DNA from: Aquimarina sp. MMG016
GTDB taxonomy: Bacteria; Bacteroidota; Bacteroidia; Flavobacteriales; Flavobacteriaceae
Assembly: GCF_018100805.1 (NCBI RefSeq)
Contig: NZ_JAGJEA010000001.1
Location: 434,001-498,000 of the forward strand
Length of the DNA: 64,000 bases
Reading direction: 5' to 3'
Below the pieces are notes generated by a model, which worked only from the letters and a program-made list of their open reading frames with translations, searched no databases and was not told the DNA's origin. The position numbers and the translations under genes were made by a program. This document shows, one piece after another, positions 42,609 to 53,070 of this stretch; position 1 is the stretch's first letter; every line of letters starts with the position of its first letter.

Positions 42609-43546
42609 TGCAAAAATCTTTCTATAGTCACGGTAAACTTTTACTCACTGCTGAGTATCTAGTATTAGACGGCACCAATGCACTTGCAATTCCTACTAAA
42701 AAAGGACAATGGTTGTTAATCGAAAAAAACGACTTAGATACCATTAATTGGAAAAGTTATGATGAACAAGGGAATTGTTGGTTTAAAACTAACTTCATTT
42801 TAGAAGATGGTATTCTTAAACAAGCTCAGGATCATGACAACAATGCCCTGAGTTCACCTGGCATAACAGAAACCTTAGTTTCAATTCTAAATGCTGCTAA
42901 AGAACTAAATCCTAATTTTTTAGCGGATCAAAAAGGATACAATATAGAGACCCGATTAGAGTTTCATCGCGAATGGGGGTTAGGCTCCTCATCTACCCTG
43001 ATCAATAATATAGCCCAATGGGCTAAAGTCAATCCTTTTACATTATTAGAAAATAGCTTTGGAGGTAGCGGTTATGATATTGCTTGCGCTAAACATGATA
43101 CACCTATATTATTTACACGTAGTGGCGATCAACCCATAATAAAAGAAGTTTCTTTTGACCCTCCTTTTAAGAAAAATATTTTTTTTATTTATTTAAATCA
43201 AAAGCAGGACAGTAAAGCCTCTATAAAACATTATCAATCTCTTCCTCTAAAAGAATATGATAAAGCCGAAGCTACAGCTAATGAAATTACTCAAAGTGTA
43301 CTAAATTGTGAGACTCTTGATGAATTTGAGAAACTAATCAATCAACACGAAGAAATTATTTCTAAAATCATTAAAACACCTACTGTAAAATCAATTTTAT
43401 TTTCTGATTATTCAGGCAGCATTAAAAGCCTTGGTGGGTGGGGAGGTGATTTTGTTTTAGCAACAGGCTCGTTATCCGATATGGAATATTTTAGAAAAAA
43501 GGGTTATGATACAATCATTCCATACAACGAAATGGCTTTATCATAA
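42608..43546 (+). CDS. GYDIA-type GHMP kinase (mevalonate pathway)
   Basis: 312 residues. The GHMP start GKLLLTAEYLVLDG, the ATP-binding GLGSSS (124-129) and GYDIA (155-159) are all present, along with the C-terminal GGWGGDFVLATG. The last motif and the gene position suggest a mevalonate or phosphomevalonate kinase. The one-base overlap with mvaA indicates an operon. Which of the two phosphorylation steps it performs cannot be told from sequence. Confidence 0.88.
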   Translation: MQKSFYSHGKLLLTAEYLVLDGTNALAIPTKKGQWLLIEKNDLDTINWKSYDEQGNCWFKTNFILEDGILKQAQDHDNNALSSPGITETLVSILNAAKELNPNFLADQKGYNIETRLEFHREWGLGSSSTLINNIAQWAKVNPFTLLENSFGGSGYDIACAKHDTPILFTRSGDQPIIKEVSFDPPFKKNIFFIYLNQKQDSKASIKHYQSLPLKEYDKAEATANEITQSVLNCETLDEFEKLINQHEEIISKIIKTPTVKSILFSDYSGSIKSLGGWGGDFVLATGSLSDMEYFRKKGYDTIIPYNEMALS

Positions 43547-43747
43547 AGATTTTTTACCCTTAAAAGAAAAAAATAAATAAACGAAAAATATTTACTTAAA
43601 ATTAATTGTAATTTTTCGTGATTTTTTAAATTTTATGTTGAGGAAGGTTCAATAATAGTTTAATTTTCATATTTAAAAAAGGTATTAAATATTTTAAGCT
43701 AAAAACATTAAAATCACCTTTTGAAATTTTCAAAAAAATTGTCCAAA

Positions 43748-46273
43748 ATGAAAAAAAGAATTCTATTTACTACTGCCTTTCTATTATTTATAGTTCCGTT
43801 GGTTAATAGTCAAGTTATCTACAGTGATAACTTTAATGAAAACGTACTTACTGTAGAATCAACCTCTGCTTATTCCGCTTCATTATCTAATGACAATTTA
43901 CTAATAAATGCCAATGGATCCGCTACTGCATATTCTGCTTTTTCTTATAACTTTCACAACAATGGCACCAATACTAGCACCAACGTTACGTCAACGCCAA
44001 AATTATATATAAAAGCAAAGGGCACGAGTAATCCTAATTTTAGAATTGATTTACAAGATGAAAATGATTTTGTTACTAACGCCAATAGTACATCGATACG
44101 GCTATCTAATGATTTTGAAATCTATGAATTAGATTATACCGGAAAGTTACAAGATGGAGGTTTTGGAGGAAGCACCTGTACTTCGGCAACCGCTCCTTGT
44201 CCTGTTGATTCCTCTGTTATAAATAGACTGGTATTCTTTGTTAACGATGCCCAAGGGGGATACTCAGGAACAATAGAAATCGACTGGATTTCTTTTGGAG
44301 AACCATTAGAAGCAATACCTCCTCCTTCTGCTTTTGATGTTCGTTATAATCAAGTGGTGTACTTAGTTGGAAGAGGTAAAACTATTAGTATTGCTGCAAA
44401 CGGTAGTTTTAGTAACGAAGCATATACGATCCTAGATAATGCTGACAATGTGGTATTATCAGGAACTACTGGCACATCATCCTTATGGAGTGACTCTGGA
44501 GAACATATCGCTAACATAGATATTTCTGAGGTAAATACAGAAGGAACATATCGTTTTCAAATTGACTCAGAAGAAATTACTTTTAAAGTAAGTATTGATG
44601 GGTACGCAGACCTAAGAGAAGAAGCATTTAAATATTACTATTACAATCGTTCGTCTACAGCACTAGAATCAGCAAACGCAGGTGTATATGCTAGGCCAGC
44701 GGGAACTCCTGATAATATAGTCCTAGTACATTCGTCTGCAGCTAGTCCAGCGAGACCGACTGGAACAATTATTTCAGCACCCAAAGGTTGGTATGATGCA
44801 GGGGATTATAATAAATATGTAGTAAACAGTGGCATCAGCACATATACCTTATTAGCAGCTTTTGAACACTATCCAACAGAATGGGGAAGCTTACAATACA
44901 ATATCCCTGAACAAGGTGGAGATCTTCCAGATATACTAGATGAAGTTTTATGGAACTTAGATTGGATGCTTAACATGCAAGATCCTAAAAGTGAAGGTGG
45001 TGATGGCGGAGTTTATCACAAATTGACTGCTAAAAACTTCTCGGGCAGAATCATGCCTGCTGCATATAATTTAGATAGATATGTAGTACAAAAATCTACC
45101 GCAGCCGCTTTAAATTTTGCAGCTGTAACAGCGGTTGCATCAAGAATATTTTCTGATTACGAAAGTGTTAGACCAGGATTTAGTGCTCAGCTAGAACAAG
45201 CTGCAAAAGATGCTTATGCTTGGGCAAAAGCTAATCCTGCAGTATACTATCAACAACCTTCAGATATAGGAACAGGTGTATACGGAGATAGTGATGTTAC
45301 TGATGAATTTCGATGGGCAGCCGTTGAATTATTTATCACAACCAGAGAAAATACTTATCGAGATGATATTAATGTAAATTCCATCGGAGGCGGAACCCCA
45401 AGCTGGCCGTATAGTGATCCACTAGCATTAATTTCCATAGCTCAATATGCAACCAGTTTAGAGAGCTCTATTAATGTAACTACTGCCAATAACACCTTAT
45501 TAGCTACAGCTGATCAACTAAAAGACCGAGTTAATTCTTCTCCTATGAAAATTACTATGGCCTCTAATGATTATAATTGGGGAAGTAATGGAGCAGTAGG
45601 CAACCAATTAATCTTACTGATAAGAGCATACGAGCTTACTAAAGATGAATCCTATTTGGATGCAGCTTATACAGCAATGGATTACATCTTCGGTAGAAAC
45701 GGAACGGGTTACTCTTATGTAACCGGTTTTGGAGACAGACAAGTATTTGAACCTCATCACAGGATATCTGATGCAGATGGTATTTCTGCTCCGATACCAG
45801 GCATGATTGTAGGCGGGCCACAAAACGAAAACAATCCGGACACAGGAGATTGTACAGGCTCTGGGGTTAGTTTCCCATCGAATCTGCCAGCTTCAAAATA
45901 TGTAGATCACTGGTGTTCTTATTCTACAAACGAGATCACCATTAACTGGAACGCTCCTTTGGTCTATGCAATGCATGCTTTAGATTTTTATCAAAAAAAA
46001 AACATCACTCTATCAGTAGATGATTTTGAACCTGTTTCTGAGTTATTTAAAGTATTTCCAAATCCAACGAGCAGGCTTTTAAATATTAAATTACCTAAAA
46101 ATAATGCTAATGCTACATTGGAATTATATTCAATTCAAGGAAAAAAAATAATTGAAAAGCAGTTAAATAATGAAGAATCCAGCATCAATATCAGTAATTT
46201 AAACTCTGGTTTATATCTAATAAAAGTTTTTGGAGATAATAACACTTATACTTCCAAAATAATTAAAATATAG
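43748..46273 (+). CDS. Secreted GH9 endoglucanase with T9SS sorting domain
   Basis: 841 residues from the ATG at 43748; the frame also opens at a TTG at 43721. A signal peptide ends near VNSQ. A beta-sandwich region (about 22-190, possibly carbohydrate binding) precedes the CelD-type Ig-like N-domain (about 195-285) and the GH9 catalytic domain (about 290-750) with the base Asp in DAGDYNKY (D350, D353), HHRISDADG, and the acid Glu729 in YSTNEITINWNAPL. The last about 75 residues are a T9SS sorting domain (FKVFPNPTSRLLNIKL, LYLIKVF). It should hydrolyse beta-1,4-glucans at the cell surface or outside. No other polysaccharide gene is adjacent, so it stands alone. Confidence 0.9.
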   Translation: MKKRILFTTAFLLFIVPLVNSQVIYSDNFNENVLTVESTSAYSASLSNDNLLINANGSATAYSAFSYNFHNNGTNTSTNVTSTPKLYIKAKGTSNPNFRIDLQDENDFVTNANSTSIRLSNDFEIYELDYTGKLQDGGFGGSTCTSATAPCPVDSSVINRLVFFVNDAQGGYSGTIEIDWISFGEPLEAIPPPSAFDVRYNQVVYLVGRGKTISIAANGSFSNEAYTILDNADNVVLSGTTGTSSLWSDSGEHIANIDISEVNTEGTYRFQIDSEEITFKVSIDGYADLREEAFKYYYYNRSSTALESANAGVYARPAGTPDNIVLVHSSAASPARPTGTIISAPKGWYDAGDYNKYVVNSGISTYTLLAAFEHYPTEWGSLQYNIPEQGGDLPDILDEVLWNLDWMLNMQDPKSEGGDGGVYHKLTAKNFSGRIMPAAYNLDRYVVQKSTAAALNFAAVTAVASRIFSDYESVRPGFSAQLEQAAKDAYAWAKANPAVYYQQPSDIGTGVYGDSDVTDEFRWAAVELFITTRENTYRDDINVNSIGGGTPSWPYSDPLALISIAQYATSLESSINVTTANNTLLATADQLKDRVNSSPMKITMASNDYNWGSNGAVGNQLILLIRAYELTKDESYLDAAYTAMDYIFGRNGTGYSYVTGFGDRQVFEPHHRISDADGISAPIPGMIVGGPQNENNPDTGDCTGSGVSFPSNLPASKYVDHWCSYSTNEITINWNAPLVYAMHALDFYQKKNITLSVDDFEPVSELFKVFPNPTSRLLNIKLPKNNANATLELYSIQGKKIIEKQLNNEESSINISNLNSGLYLIKVFGDNNTYTSKIIKI

Positions 46274-46290
46274 GGTCAATTATTTAAACA

Positions 46291-46327
46291 AAAAAACCTC
46301 AGCTTTAACAAAACTGAGGTTTTTTTT
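46291..46327. terminator. Bidirectional terminator
   Basis: AAAAAACCTCAG and CTGAGGTTTTTT form a perfect stem (46291-46302 with 46314-46325), with A-run and T-run on either side, between the convergent GH9 and sucB genes. Confidence 0.9.
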
Positions 46328-46349
46328 ATATGTGATAGTTATCAAATAT

Positions 46350-47573
46350 TTATAGTTCTAAAGCTTTAGTTACATTATTATCCATTAGTAATTCTACCGG
46401 ATTTTCTAATGCTTCTTTTACCGCTACTAGGAATCCAACAGATTCTTTACCGTCGATTATTCTATGATCATAAGATAATGCTACATACATAATTGGCGCT
46501 ACTACGATCTGACCATCTCTTACGATTGGACGTTCTACAATATTATGCATCCCTAAGATTGCACTCTGTGGTGGGTTTATGATAGGTGTCGATAACATAC
46601 TACCAAAAACTCCTCCGTTAGTAATCGTAAACGTTCCTCCTGTCATCTCATCAACTGTAATCTGACCTTCTCTAGCCCTGATCGCTAAACGCTTTACTTC
46701 AGACTCTACTCCTCTAAAACTTAAGTTTTCTGCATTTCTGATTACCGGAACCATTAATCCTTTGGGTCCTGAAACAGCAATACTTATATCCTGAAAGTCA
46801 TAAGAAAGCATTTCTTTTCCATCAATCATAGAATTTACAGCAGGGAATAGTTGTAATGCTCTTACACAGGCAAGAGTAAAGAAAGACATAAACCCAAGAC
46901 TCACTCCATGTTTAGCTTTAAACGTTTCTTTATACTCACTACGAAGATCAAAAATAGGCTGCATATCTACTTCGTTAAATGTAGTCAGCATTGCAGTCTC
47001 ATTTTTTACTGAAACTAAACGTTCTGCTACCTTACGACGAAGCATAGATAATTTAGTACGAGATTCTCCTCTACTTCCAAGTCCAGGAGTTCCCATAGAC
47101 GGTTTTGCATCTATCGCATCCGCTTTAGTAATACGTCCATCACGACCAGTACCTTTTACCTGAGAAGCATCAATACCCTTCTCTGCCAGAACTTTTTTAG
47201 CAGCGGGAGAAGCTGTTCCTGTAGCATATGTTTCAGTTTTTGCTGGTGTAGGCGCCGGAGCCTCTACTTTTTTCTCCTCTACTTTAGGTGCTTCGGCAGC
47301 TGGAGCAGGTTTTGATTCTCCTCCTACAGGTTTTGCGGCATCTGTATCAATAAGACAAACTACTTGTCCTACAGCCACAGCATCACCTTCTTCTGCCATT
47401 AGCGTAATAACGCCACTTGCTTCAGCGGGTAATTCTAGTGTTGCCTTATCACTATCAACTTCGGCAATTGCCTGGTCTTTTTCTACATAATCTCCGGTTT
47501 CTACAAGCCATTGAGCAATTTCTACTTCTGTAATGGACTCTCCCGGTGATGGGACTTTCATTTCTAAAGCCAT
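46350..47573 (-). CDS. sucB: Dihydrolipoamide succinyltransferase (2-oxoglutarate dehydrogenase E2)
   Basis: 407 residues. The lipoyl domain (about 1-75) carries the lipoate Lys in [13 protein letters not shown], then an Ala/Pro/Lys linker, a peripheral-subunit-binding domain (about 120-155, [28 protein letters not shown]) and the acyltransferase domain with the active site [11 protein letters not shown]. It transfers succinyl to CoA in the TCA cycle. Co-directional with sucA, 68 bases downstream of it. Confidence 0.96.
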   Translation of the reverse strand: MALEMKVPSPGESITEVEIAQWLVETGDYVEKDQAIAEVDSDKATLELPAEASGVITLMAEEGDAVAVGQVVCLIDTDAAKPVGGESKPAPAAEAPKVEEKKVEAPAPTPAKTETYATGTASPAAKKVLAEKGIDASQVKGTGRDGRITKADAIDAKPSMGTPGLGSRGESRTKLSMLRRKVAERLVSVKNETAMLTTFNEVDMQPIFDLRSEYKETFKAKHGVSLGFMSFFTLACVRALQLFPAVNSMIDGKEMLSYDFQDISIAVSGPKGLMVPVIRNAENLSFRGVESEVKRLAIRAREGQITVDEMTGGTFTITNGGVFGSMLSTPIINPPQSAILGMHNIVERPIVRDGQIVVAPIMYVALSYDHRIIDGKESVGFLVAVKEALENPVELLMDNNVTKALEL

Positions 47574-47641
47574 AATTCTGAATTTATATCCTTTTATATG
47601 ATTTCCTTCGGAAACTTTTTAATCAATCGTTACTTACTAAT

Positions 47642-50413
47642 TTATCTTCTTTGATTGTTTTTGGTTTTATCAAAAACATAATCAATTACTTCTTGATGCC
47701 TGCGCTTAGATCTGGTAGCACTACCTGCAGCAGGAGCACCATAAGGTCTTCTACTTGCAAATCTAAAGTTTTTTGCATCATCATAATGCATCAACATATG
47801 ACTCAACGCTCCCATATTACGAGGTTCTTCCTGAGCCCAAACTACTTCATCAGCTTTATATTTCTTCACGAGCTTATCCATTTCAGTAGCCGGTAAAGGA
47901 AATAACTGTTCTAAACGCACTAATGCCACATCTTTTCTACCCAATTTTTCTTTTTCAGCTAAAAGATCATAGTAGAACTTACCTGTACAGAATACTAATG
48001 TTTTTACATCTTTTGCTTTAGCTTCTGGATCATCAATCACCGTTTGGAAACTTCCATCAGTAAAATCTTCTACTTTAGAAAGCACTTTTGGGTGACGTAA
48101 TAAACTCTTAGGAGTAAATACTATTAGCGGTTTACGGTATTTAGCCTTCATCTGTCTACGCAACAAATGAAACATATTGGCTGGTGTAGTAACATCGGCA
48201 ATAAACATATTATCCTTGGCGCATAGTTGTAGATATCTCTCCATTCTACCAGAAGAATGTTCTGCACCCTGTCCCTCATAACCATGTGGAAGTAACATCA
48301 CTAAACCGTTCTGTAATTTCCATTTATCCTCTGCTGATGAAATATACTGGTCGATCATAATCTGAGCTCCATTACTAAAGTCTCCAAATTGTGCCTCCCA
48401 TATTGTTAATGTATCAGGGCTTGCCATTGCATATCCATAGTCAAAACCTACTACCCCGTATTCTGAAAGTAATGAATTATAAATATAGAAATCTCCTTGA
48501 TCTCCATTAAGATTGTTTAGCAACAATACCTCTTCTTCACTATCCTCTACCTTAACCACAGCGTGTCTATGTGAGAATGTTCCTCTTTCTACATCCTGAC
48601 CACTCATGCGCACATCAAAACCTTCTTTCAGTAAAGAACCATAAGCTAATAATTCTCCCATAGCCCAATCTAATTGATCTGTTTCAAAAAACATTTTATG
48701 TCTTTGATCTATCAACCTTTCGATCTTACGCAAAAACTTTTTATCCGACGGTAGTTTTGTAATTACCTCAGCAATCTTGGTCAATTTATCTTTTGGGTAG
48801 GTGGTATCCACTACTTCCATCATCTCGTCTTCCTGTACTCTTTCAAAACCTGCCCATTCATCTTGCATAAATGGGGTAATGACAGTTTTCTCTACCTTTC
48901 GAGAATCTTCTAATTCTTCCTCTAATGAAGCTTTATATTCTTTTTCCAGTTTAGTTACATAATCCTTGTCAATAATACCTTCTGAAATCAATTTTTCGGC
49001 ATAGATATCACGTGGATTTTGATGTTTTGCAATCGCTTTATATAATTTAGGTTGTGTAAAACGAGGCTCATCGCCTTCATTATGACCATATTTACGATAT
49101 CCTAATAAATCAATAAACACGTCTCGCTTAAAAGTCATTCTAAAATCTAACGCAAAATTAGCCGCGTGTACTACTGCTTCTGCATCATCAGAATTCACAT
49201 GCAATACAGGGGATAAAGTCACTTTACCTACATCTGTACAATAGGTAGAAGATCTGGCATCTAAATAATTAGTAGTAAACCCTATTTGATTGTTTACCAC
49301 AATATGAATTGTTCCACCAGTTTTATAACCATCCAGCTTAGCCATTTGTACAATTTCATATACTAGACCTTGACCAGCCACCGCAGCATCCCCATGCACA
49401 ACTATTGGTAATACTTCTGATGTATTTTCTTGATAGTGTCGATCTTGTTTCGCCCTCGTAATTCCTTCTACAACCGCACCAACAGTTTCTAAGTGAGATG
49501 GGTTTGGAGCAATATTCATGTTTATTGCTTTGCCAGAATCGGTTGTTCTTTTAGAAGTCCAACCCAAGTGATATTTTACATCTCCATCAAAAACAGCTTC
49601 TTCATAATCCTTACCGTCAAATTCACTAAAAATATCTTTTGGACTCTTTCCAAAAATATTAGTCAGCGTACTAAGACGTCCACGGTGAGCCATCCCCATT
49701 ACAAATTCTTTTACTCCCAGATCAGCAGCTTTTTCTACCAAAGCATCCAACGCCGGAATTAAAGACTCTCCTCCTTCTAATGAAAATCGTTTCTGCCCAA
49801 CATATTTAGTATGCAAAAAACTTTCGAAAGAGACTGCTTGATTTAGTTTTTTGAGAATGTGTTTCTTTTGATCGGCAGAAAACTTTGTTCTATTGGTATT
49901 AAAATTAACCCTGGCTTGTATCCATTCACGTTCTTCTGGATTACGGATATACATATATTCTATTCCAATAGAATCACAATATATCTTTTCTAGATGAACT
50001 ACAATATTACTCAAAGTATTCGGGCCAATACCAATGATCTCTCCAGCACTAAACACGGTATTAAGATCTCCCTGACTTAACCCAAAGTTCTCTATAGCTA
50101 GTGTTGGAGTATATTTTCTTCGTTCTCTAACCGGATTGGTTTTGGTAAACAAATGACCTCGAGTTCTATAAGCATCAATCAATCTAACCACCTGAAATTC
50201 TTTCTGAACACTCTCAGGCACCACTACCGTACCTTCGGATTGTTCAACATATTCAGTTTCTGTTGATCCATTAGAACTTTCTACACCAAAATCAAAACCC
50301 TGAAAAAAAGCTCGCCAACTAGGCTCTACGCTATCCGGGCTTTGCAAATATTGATCATATAAATCTGCAAAAAATGCGGTATTAGCCGCATTCAAAAATG
50401 AATATTTATCCAT
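47642..50413 (-). CDS. sucA: 2-oxoglutarate dehydrogenase E1 component
   Basis: 923 residues from the ATG at 50413 (MDKYSFLNAANTAF). A longer frame opens at a TTG at 50455, but that TTG lies in a -7 element. Thiamine-diphosphate motifs and the E1-specific FVMGMAHRGRLSTLTN, HGDAAVAGQGLVYE, MASPDTLTIWEAQFGDF and LLPHGYEGQGAEHSS are all present. It decarboxylates 2-oxoglutarate and passes succinyl to sucB lipoate. Confidence 0.97.
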   Translation of the reverse strand: MDKYSFLNAANTAFFADLYDQYLQSPDSVEPSWRAFFQGFDFGVESSNGSTETEYVEQSEGTVVVPESVQKEFQVVRLIDAYRTRGHLFTKTNPVRERRKYTPTLAIENFGLSQGDLNTVFSAGEIIGIGPNTLSNIVVHLEKIYCDSIGIEYMYIRNPEEREWIQARVNFNTNRTKFSADQKKHILKKLNQAVSFESFLHTKYVGQKRFSLEGGESLIPALDALVEKAADLGVKEFVMGMAHRGRLSTLTNIFGKSPKDIFSEFDGKDYEEAVFDGDVKYHLGWTSKRTTDSGKAINMNIAPNPSHLETVGAVVEGITRAKQDRHYQENTSEVLPIVVHGDAAVAGQGLVYEIVQMAKLDGYKTGGTIHIVVNNQIGFTTNYLDARSSTYCTDVGKVTLSPVLHVNSDDAEAVVHAANFALDFRMTFKRDVFIDLLGYRKYGHNEGDEPRFTQPKLYKAIAKHQNPRDIYAEKLISEGIIDKDYVTKLEKEYKASLEEELEDSRKVEKTVITPFMQDEWAGFERVQEDEMMEVVDTTYPKDKLTKIAEVITKLPSDKKFLRKIERLIDQRHKMFFETDQLDWAMGELLAYGSLLKEGFDVRMSGQDVERGTFSHRHAVVKVEDSEEEVLLLNNLNGDQGDFYIYNSLLSEYGVVGFDYGYAMASPDTLTIWEAQFGDFSNGAQIMIDQYISSAEDKWKLQNGLVMLLPHGYEGQGAEHSSGRMERYLQLCAKDNMFIADVTTPANMFHLLRRQMKAKYRKPLIVFTPKSLLRHPKVLSKVEDFTDGSFQTVIDDPEAKAKDVKTLVFCTGKFYYDLLAEKEKLGRKDVALVRLEQLFPLPATEMDKLVKKYKADEVVWAQEEPRNMGALSHMLMHYDDAKNFRFASRRPYGAPAAGSATRSKRRHQEVIDYVFDKTKNNQRR

Positions 50414-50452
50414 ATGTAAGTATTCAATCGTCCTTTTAATGACAAAACGCCA

Positions 50453-50460
50453 CAAAAATA
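50453..50460 (-). promoter_or_regulatory. Candidate -7 element for sucA
   Basis: Read on the minus strand TATTTTTG matches TAnnTTTG exactly, 39 bases before the ATG at 50413. The TTG start of the longest ORF forms its last three bases. Confidence 0.55.
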
Positions 50461-50527
50461 CAACAATTACAATATATTAGACATTGAATTTTCTATATTT
50501 ATGTAATAATTTTTTAGAATTTTAACA

Positions 50528-51052
50528 ATGAAAGTATACACTCTTCAAAATAAGAAAATCGTAATTTTAGTCGCTTTTATTATGTTTTCCTTACTAAAAA
50601 TAGAAGCACAAGAAGAAAATTTTTGGTCTCATGTAAGATTTGGAGGAAATATTGGAATTGGATTTTCTGGAAATACCTTTAGCGGAGTCATTGCACCTTC
50701 AGCCATCTATGATTTTAATAACCAATTCAGCATGGGATTAGGTGTTAATTTTGGGTATACTGATGGGCTTAATTTTACCGCTACCAATTATGGTGCAAGT
50801 ATCATTACTTTATACAATCCTTTTCCTTCATTACAGTTATCTGCAGAATTCGAGGAAATGGGGGTGAATAGAACTATAGAGTTTGATAATGGTCCTGACA
50901 TAGATGAAAACTATTGGTACCCTGCGTTATTTGTTGGAGCTGGATATCGAGTAGGTTTTGTAAGTGTCGGATTAAGATATGATGTACTCTACGATGAGGA
51001 CAAAAGTATATATGCCAGCGCTTACGCTCCTTTTGTAAGAGTGTTCTTTTAA
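50528..51052 (+). CDS. Small outer-membrane beta-barrel-like protein
   Basis: 174 residues, signal peptide ending KIEAQ (about 28). The rest alternates hydrophobic and polar residues in short strands (GGNIGIGFSGNTFSGVIAPSA, FSMGLGVNFGYTD, FVGAGYRVGFVSVGLRYDV) and ends in F (VRVFF), as an 8-strand barrel would. Related small proteins beside sucA are sometimes labelled alpha-ketoglutarate decarboxylase; nothing in this sequence supports such an enzyme. Function unknown. Confidence 0.78.
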   Translation: MKVYTLQNKKIVILVAFIMFSLLKIEAQEENFWSHVRFGGNIGIGFSGNTFSGVIAPSAIYDFNNQFSMGLGVNFGYTDGLNFTATNYGASIITLYNPFPSLQLSAEFEEMGVNRTIEFDNGPDIDENYWYPALFVGAGYRVGFVSVGLRYDVLYDEDKSIYASAYAPFVRVFF

Positions 51053-51191
51053 AAAAACATTGTTAACCCCATTTTGTATCACACTTTTATAGTTTGAAAA
51101 TTCCCCAAAACCCTCGCCAACAGAAGGTTTCAACACTTCATTTATTCTATTTTTTATATATTTAAACTGTTATTACCCAAAGATCTATGTT

Positions 51192-51548
51192 ATGAGACCC
51201 CTTATTTTACTAATCTTATTTTGTAACTTAATTGCTTGTTCGGGTTCTAAAGAAACAACTTCTACTTCACAAAAATACAACCGCAAGGCAGCCAAATTAG
51301 TTACTATAAAAAATGCTCCACCAGGTATAATAGATAATTCTCCAAAAACTTTAACAAGAGTCAATGAGGTTCTTGAGAAACACACTAAATTTTCTTTAAA
51401 TGATATTGCCAGGTCCGAGGTTATAAAAACAAAAACCGGTTATTGGTGGAGATTTCTTAATACGAGAACAGGAGAACGTTTTATTGTCACAACTGATCCA
51501 AGTTTTAATACCGTAAATATTCAGAAAAAATCTAGAAATAGATCTTAG
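51192..51548 (+). CDS. Small lipoprotein of unknown function
   Basis: 118 residues. Lipobox Cys16 (LIACSGS). The mature part has a linker and a compact region with GYWWRFLNTRTGERFIVTTD, which may form a small beta domain. No known family recognised. It ends 7 bases from the convergent gene at 51556. Confidence 0.7.
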   Translation: MRPLILLILFCNLIACSGSKETTSTSQKYNRKAAKLVTIKNAPPGIIDNSPKTLTRVNEVLEKHTKFSLNDIARSEVIKTKTGYWWRFLNTRTGERFIVTTDPSFNTVNIQKKSRNRS

Positions 51549-51555
51549 TATAGGA

Positions 51556-51915
51556 TTATGGATTCATATTGTTTCTATACCATACTTTTTGCCACTCTCG
51601 TTTCAAAATTAGATATGTGGCGTACTCAGCTATATCCTGAATATCTTCTAGATTGCCTTTCCTGACTTCGTTTTCAGAAACATCAACGGCATACAAAAAA
51701 CTCACATACTCATTAAAACTGTATTGCAACTTCTCGACAAGAAGACTCTGTATTTCCCTAAAGAGGTCTTTTGGCTTTGAATTCTTTATATTATAATCAA
51801 TTCCTGAGCGATTCAAATCTTTCTGAATTTGTAATAAAAACTGTGGATACAGATCTGATCCAGATAGCTTATCTACGAATTTTTGGATTGATACAAGATT
51901 ATACTCTTTAGACAC
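51556..51915 (-). CDS. Conserved-looking small helical protein of unknown function
   Basis: 119 residues, mostly helical, without a signal peptide. Contains SIQKFVDKLSGSDLYPQFLLQIQKDL near the start and IQDIAEYATYLILKREWQKVW at the end. I do not recognise the family. Its start overlaps the end of the polyprenyl synthetase gene by 8 bases, so the two are co-expressed. Confidence 0.75.
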   Translation of the reverse strand: MSKEYNLVSIQKFVDKLSGSDLYPQFLLQIQKDLNRSGIDYNIKNSKPKDLFREIQSLLVEKLQYSFNEYVSFLYAVDVSENEVRKGNLEDIQDIAEYATYLILKREWQKVWYRNNMNP

Positions 51916-52882
51916 TTCTATTCATTAAGTTTTCTCCAAACAATTTTAGCAATTGTTTCTTTTCATCAGCAATTGATAACTCATCCAATACTGCAAAAGC
52001 TTCTTCTGTATATTTTTCAATTTCTGATCGGGTTCGATCTTTGGCTCCTGTACTTTCAAAAAGGCTTTTCACCGTATGTATCTTTTCTGTTGGATCTTCC
52101 GGACTTAAAGAAAATAATCCTTCCAGCTGCTTTTGTTCGTCTTTAGAAGCATATTCTAACGCTTTAAGATATAAAAAAGTCTTTTTATTCTCTATAATAT
52201 CTCCTCCTACTTGTTTTCCAAAAGTTTCAGGATTACCAAAAGCATCCAAATAATCATCCTGAAGCTGAAACGCTAATCCTAACAACCTCCCAAAATCATA
52301 GATTGACTCTCTACAATTTTCAGATGCTTCGGCAATAATAGCACCCATTTGCATAGCCGCACCAACCAAAACCGCCGTTTTATATTCTATCATTTTTAGG
52401 TACTCAGGGATGGTGACATCGTCTCTTGTTTCAAAATCAATATCGTATTGCTGTCCTTCACATACTTCTATAGCAGTCTTGGTAAACAATTTTGCTAGTT
52501 CCCTAAAAGTATCTCCTTCGTAACTTTCGAAGAGTTGATATGCATTGATCAACATAGCATCCCCAGAGAGAATACCAGTATTAATATCCCATCTTTCATG
52601 AACGGTTTCTTTACCTCTACGCAAGGGTGCATCATCCATAATATCATCATGAATTAAAGAAAAGTTATGAAAAACTTCAATTGCTAAAGCTGCATCTAAT
52701 GCTTTTTCATACGAACTTCCAAAAATCTCTGATGCCATTAACACTAGAGTAGGTCTTAACCTTTTTCCTCCTAGGTTGAGGATATATGAAATGGGTTCAT
52801 ATAAGTTTTTAGGTTCTTTTGTTTTGTTTTTTTGGGAAAGATATTCTAAAAAATAACCCTGATAGTCAGAAATTGTGTGCAC
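51908..52882 (-). CDS. Polyprenyl diphosphate synthase
   Basis: 324 residues when started at the GTG at 52882 (VHTISDYQGYFLEYL). A TTG at 52912 lies before the likely -7 element, so it is less likely. Both aspartate-rich motifs are present: first DDIMD (79-83) and second DDYLD (209-213), with GGKRLRP near residue 38. It condenses allylic diphosphate with isopentenyl diphosphate. The residues before the first DDxxD (FSLIH, with Phe-Ser at the chain-length positions) suggest a long-chain product such as that used for menaquinone, but the length is not certain. Confidence 0.9.
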   Translation of the reverse strand: MHTISDYQGYFLEYLSQKNKTKEPKNLYEPISYILNLGGKRLRPTLVLMASEIFGSSYEKALDAALAIEVFHNFSLIHDDIMDDAPLRRGKETVHERWDINTGILSGDAMLINAYQLFESYEGDTFRELAKLFTKTAIEVCEGQQYDIDFETRDDVTIPEYLKMIEYKTAVLVGAAMQMGAIIAEASENCRESIYDFGRLLGLAFQLQDDYLDAFGNPETFGKQVGGDIIENKKTFLYLKALEYASKDEQKQLEGLFSLSPEDPTEKIHTVKSLFESTGAKDRTRSEIEKYTEEAFAVLDELSIADEKKQLLKLFGENLMNRSV

Positions 52883-52898
52883 AATAATTTTTTTTGTG

Positions 52899-52906
52899 CT
52901 AAAGTA
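52899..52906 (-). promoter_or_regulatory. Near-consensus -7 element for the polyprenyl synthase gene
   Basis: Read on the minus strand TACTTTAG differs from TAnnTTTG at one base. It lies 16 bases before the GTG at 52882 and downstream of the alternative TTG at 52912. Confidence 0.4.
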
Positions 52907-53070
52907 AAACAAAAATCACAAAGCTTATCTTAAAAACATTTGTCCAAATAATATTTATGTTTTCGTCTTATTAGTATGTAAATCACAAATAAAGAGTTTA
53001 AAAGTGTTTCCTCTTATGTAAAGCAAATATTAATGTTTACCACATCTATGTTAAAAAACTGTGAAACTTA

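Noticed and set aside
50528..51052. Alpha-ketoglutarate decarboxylase label for the small gene beside sucA
   Set aside because: The product is a 174-residue exported barrel-like protein without any thiamine-diphosphate motif.
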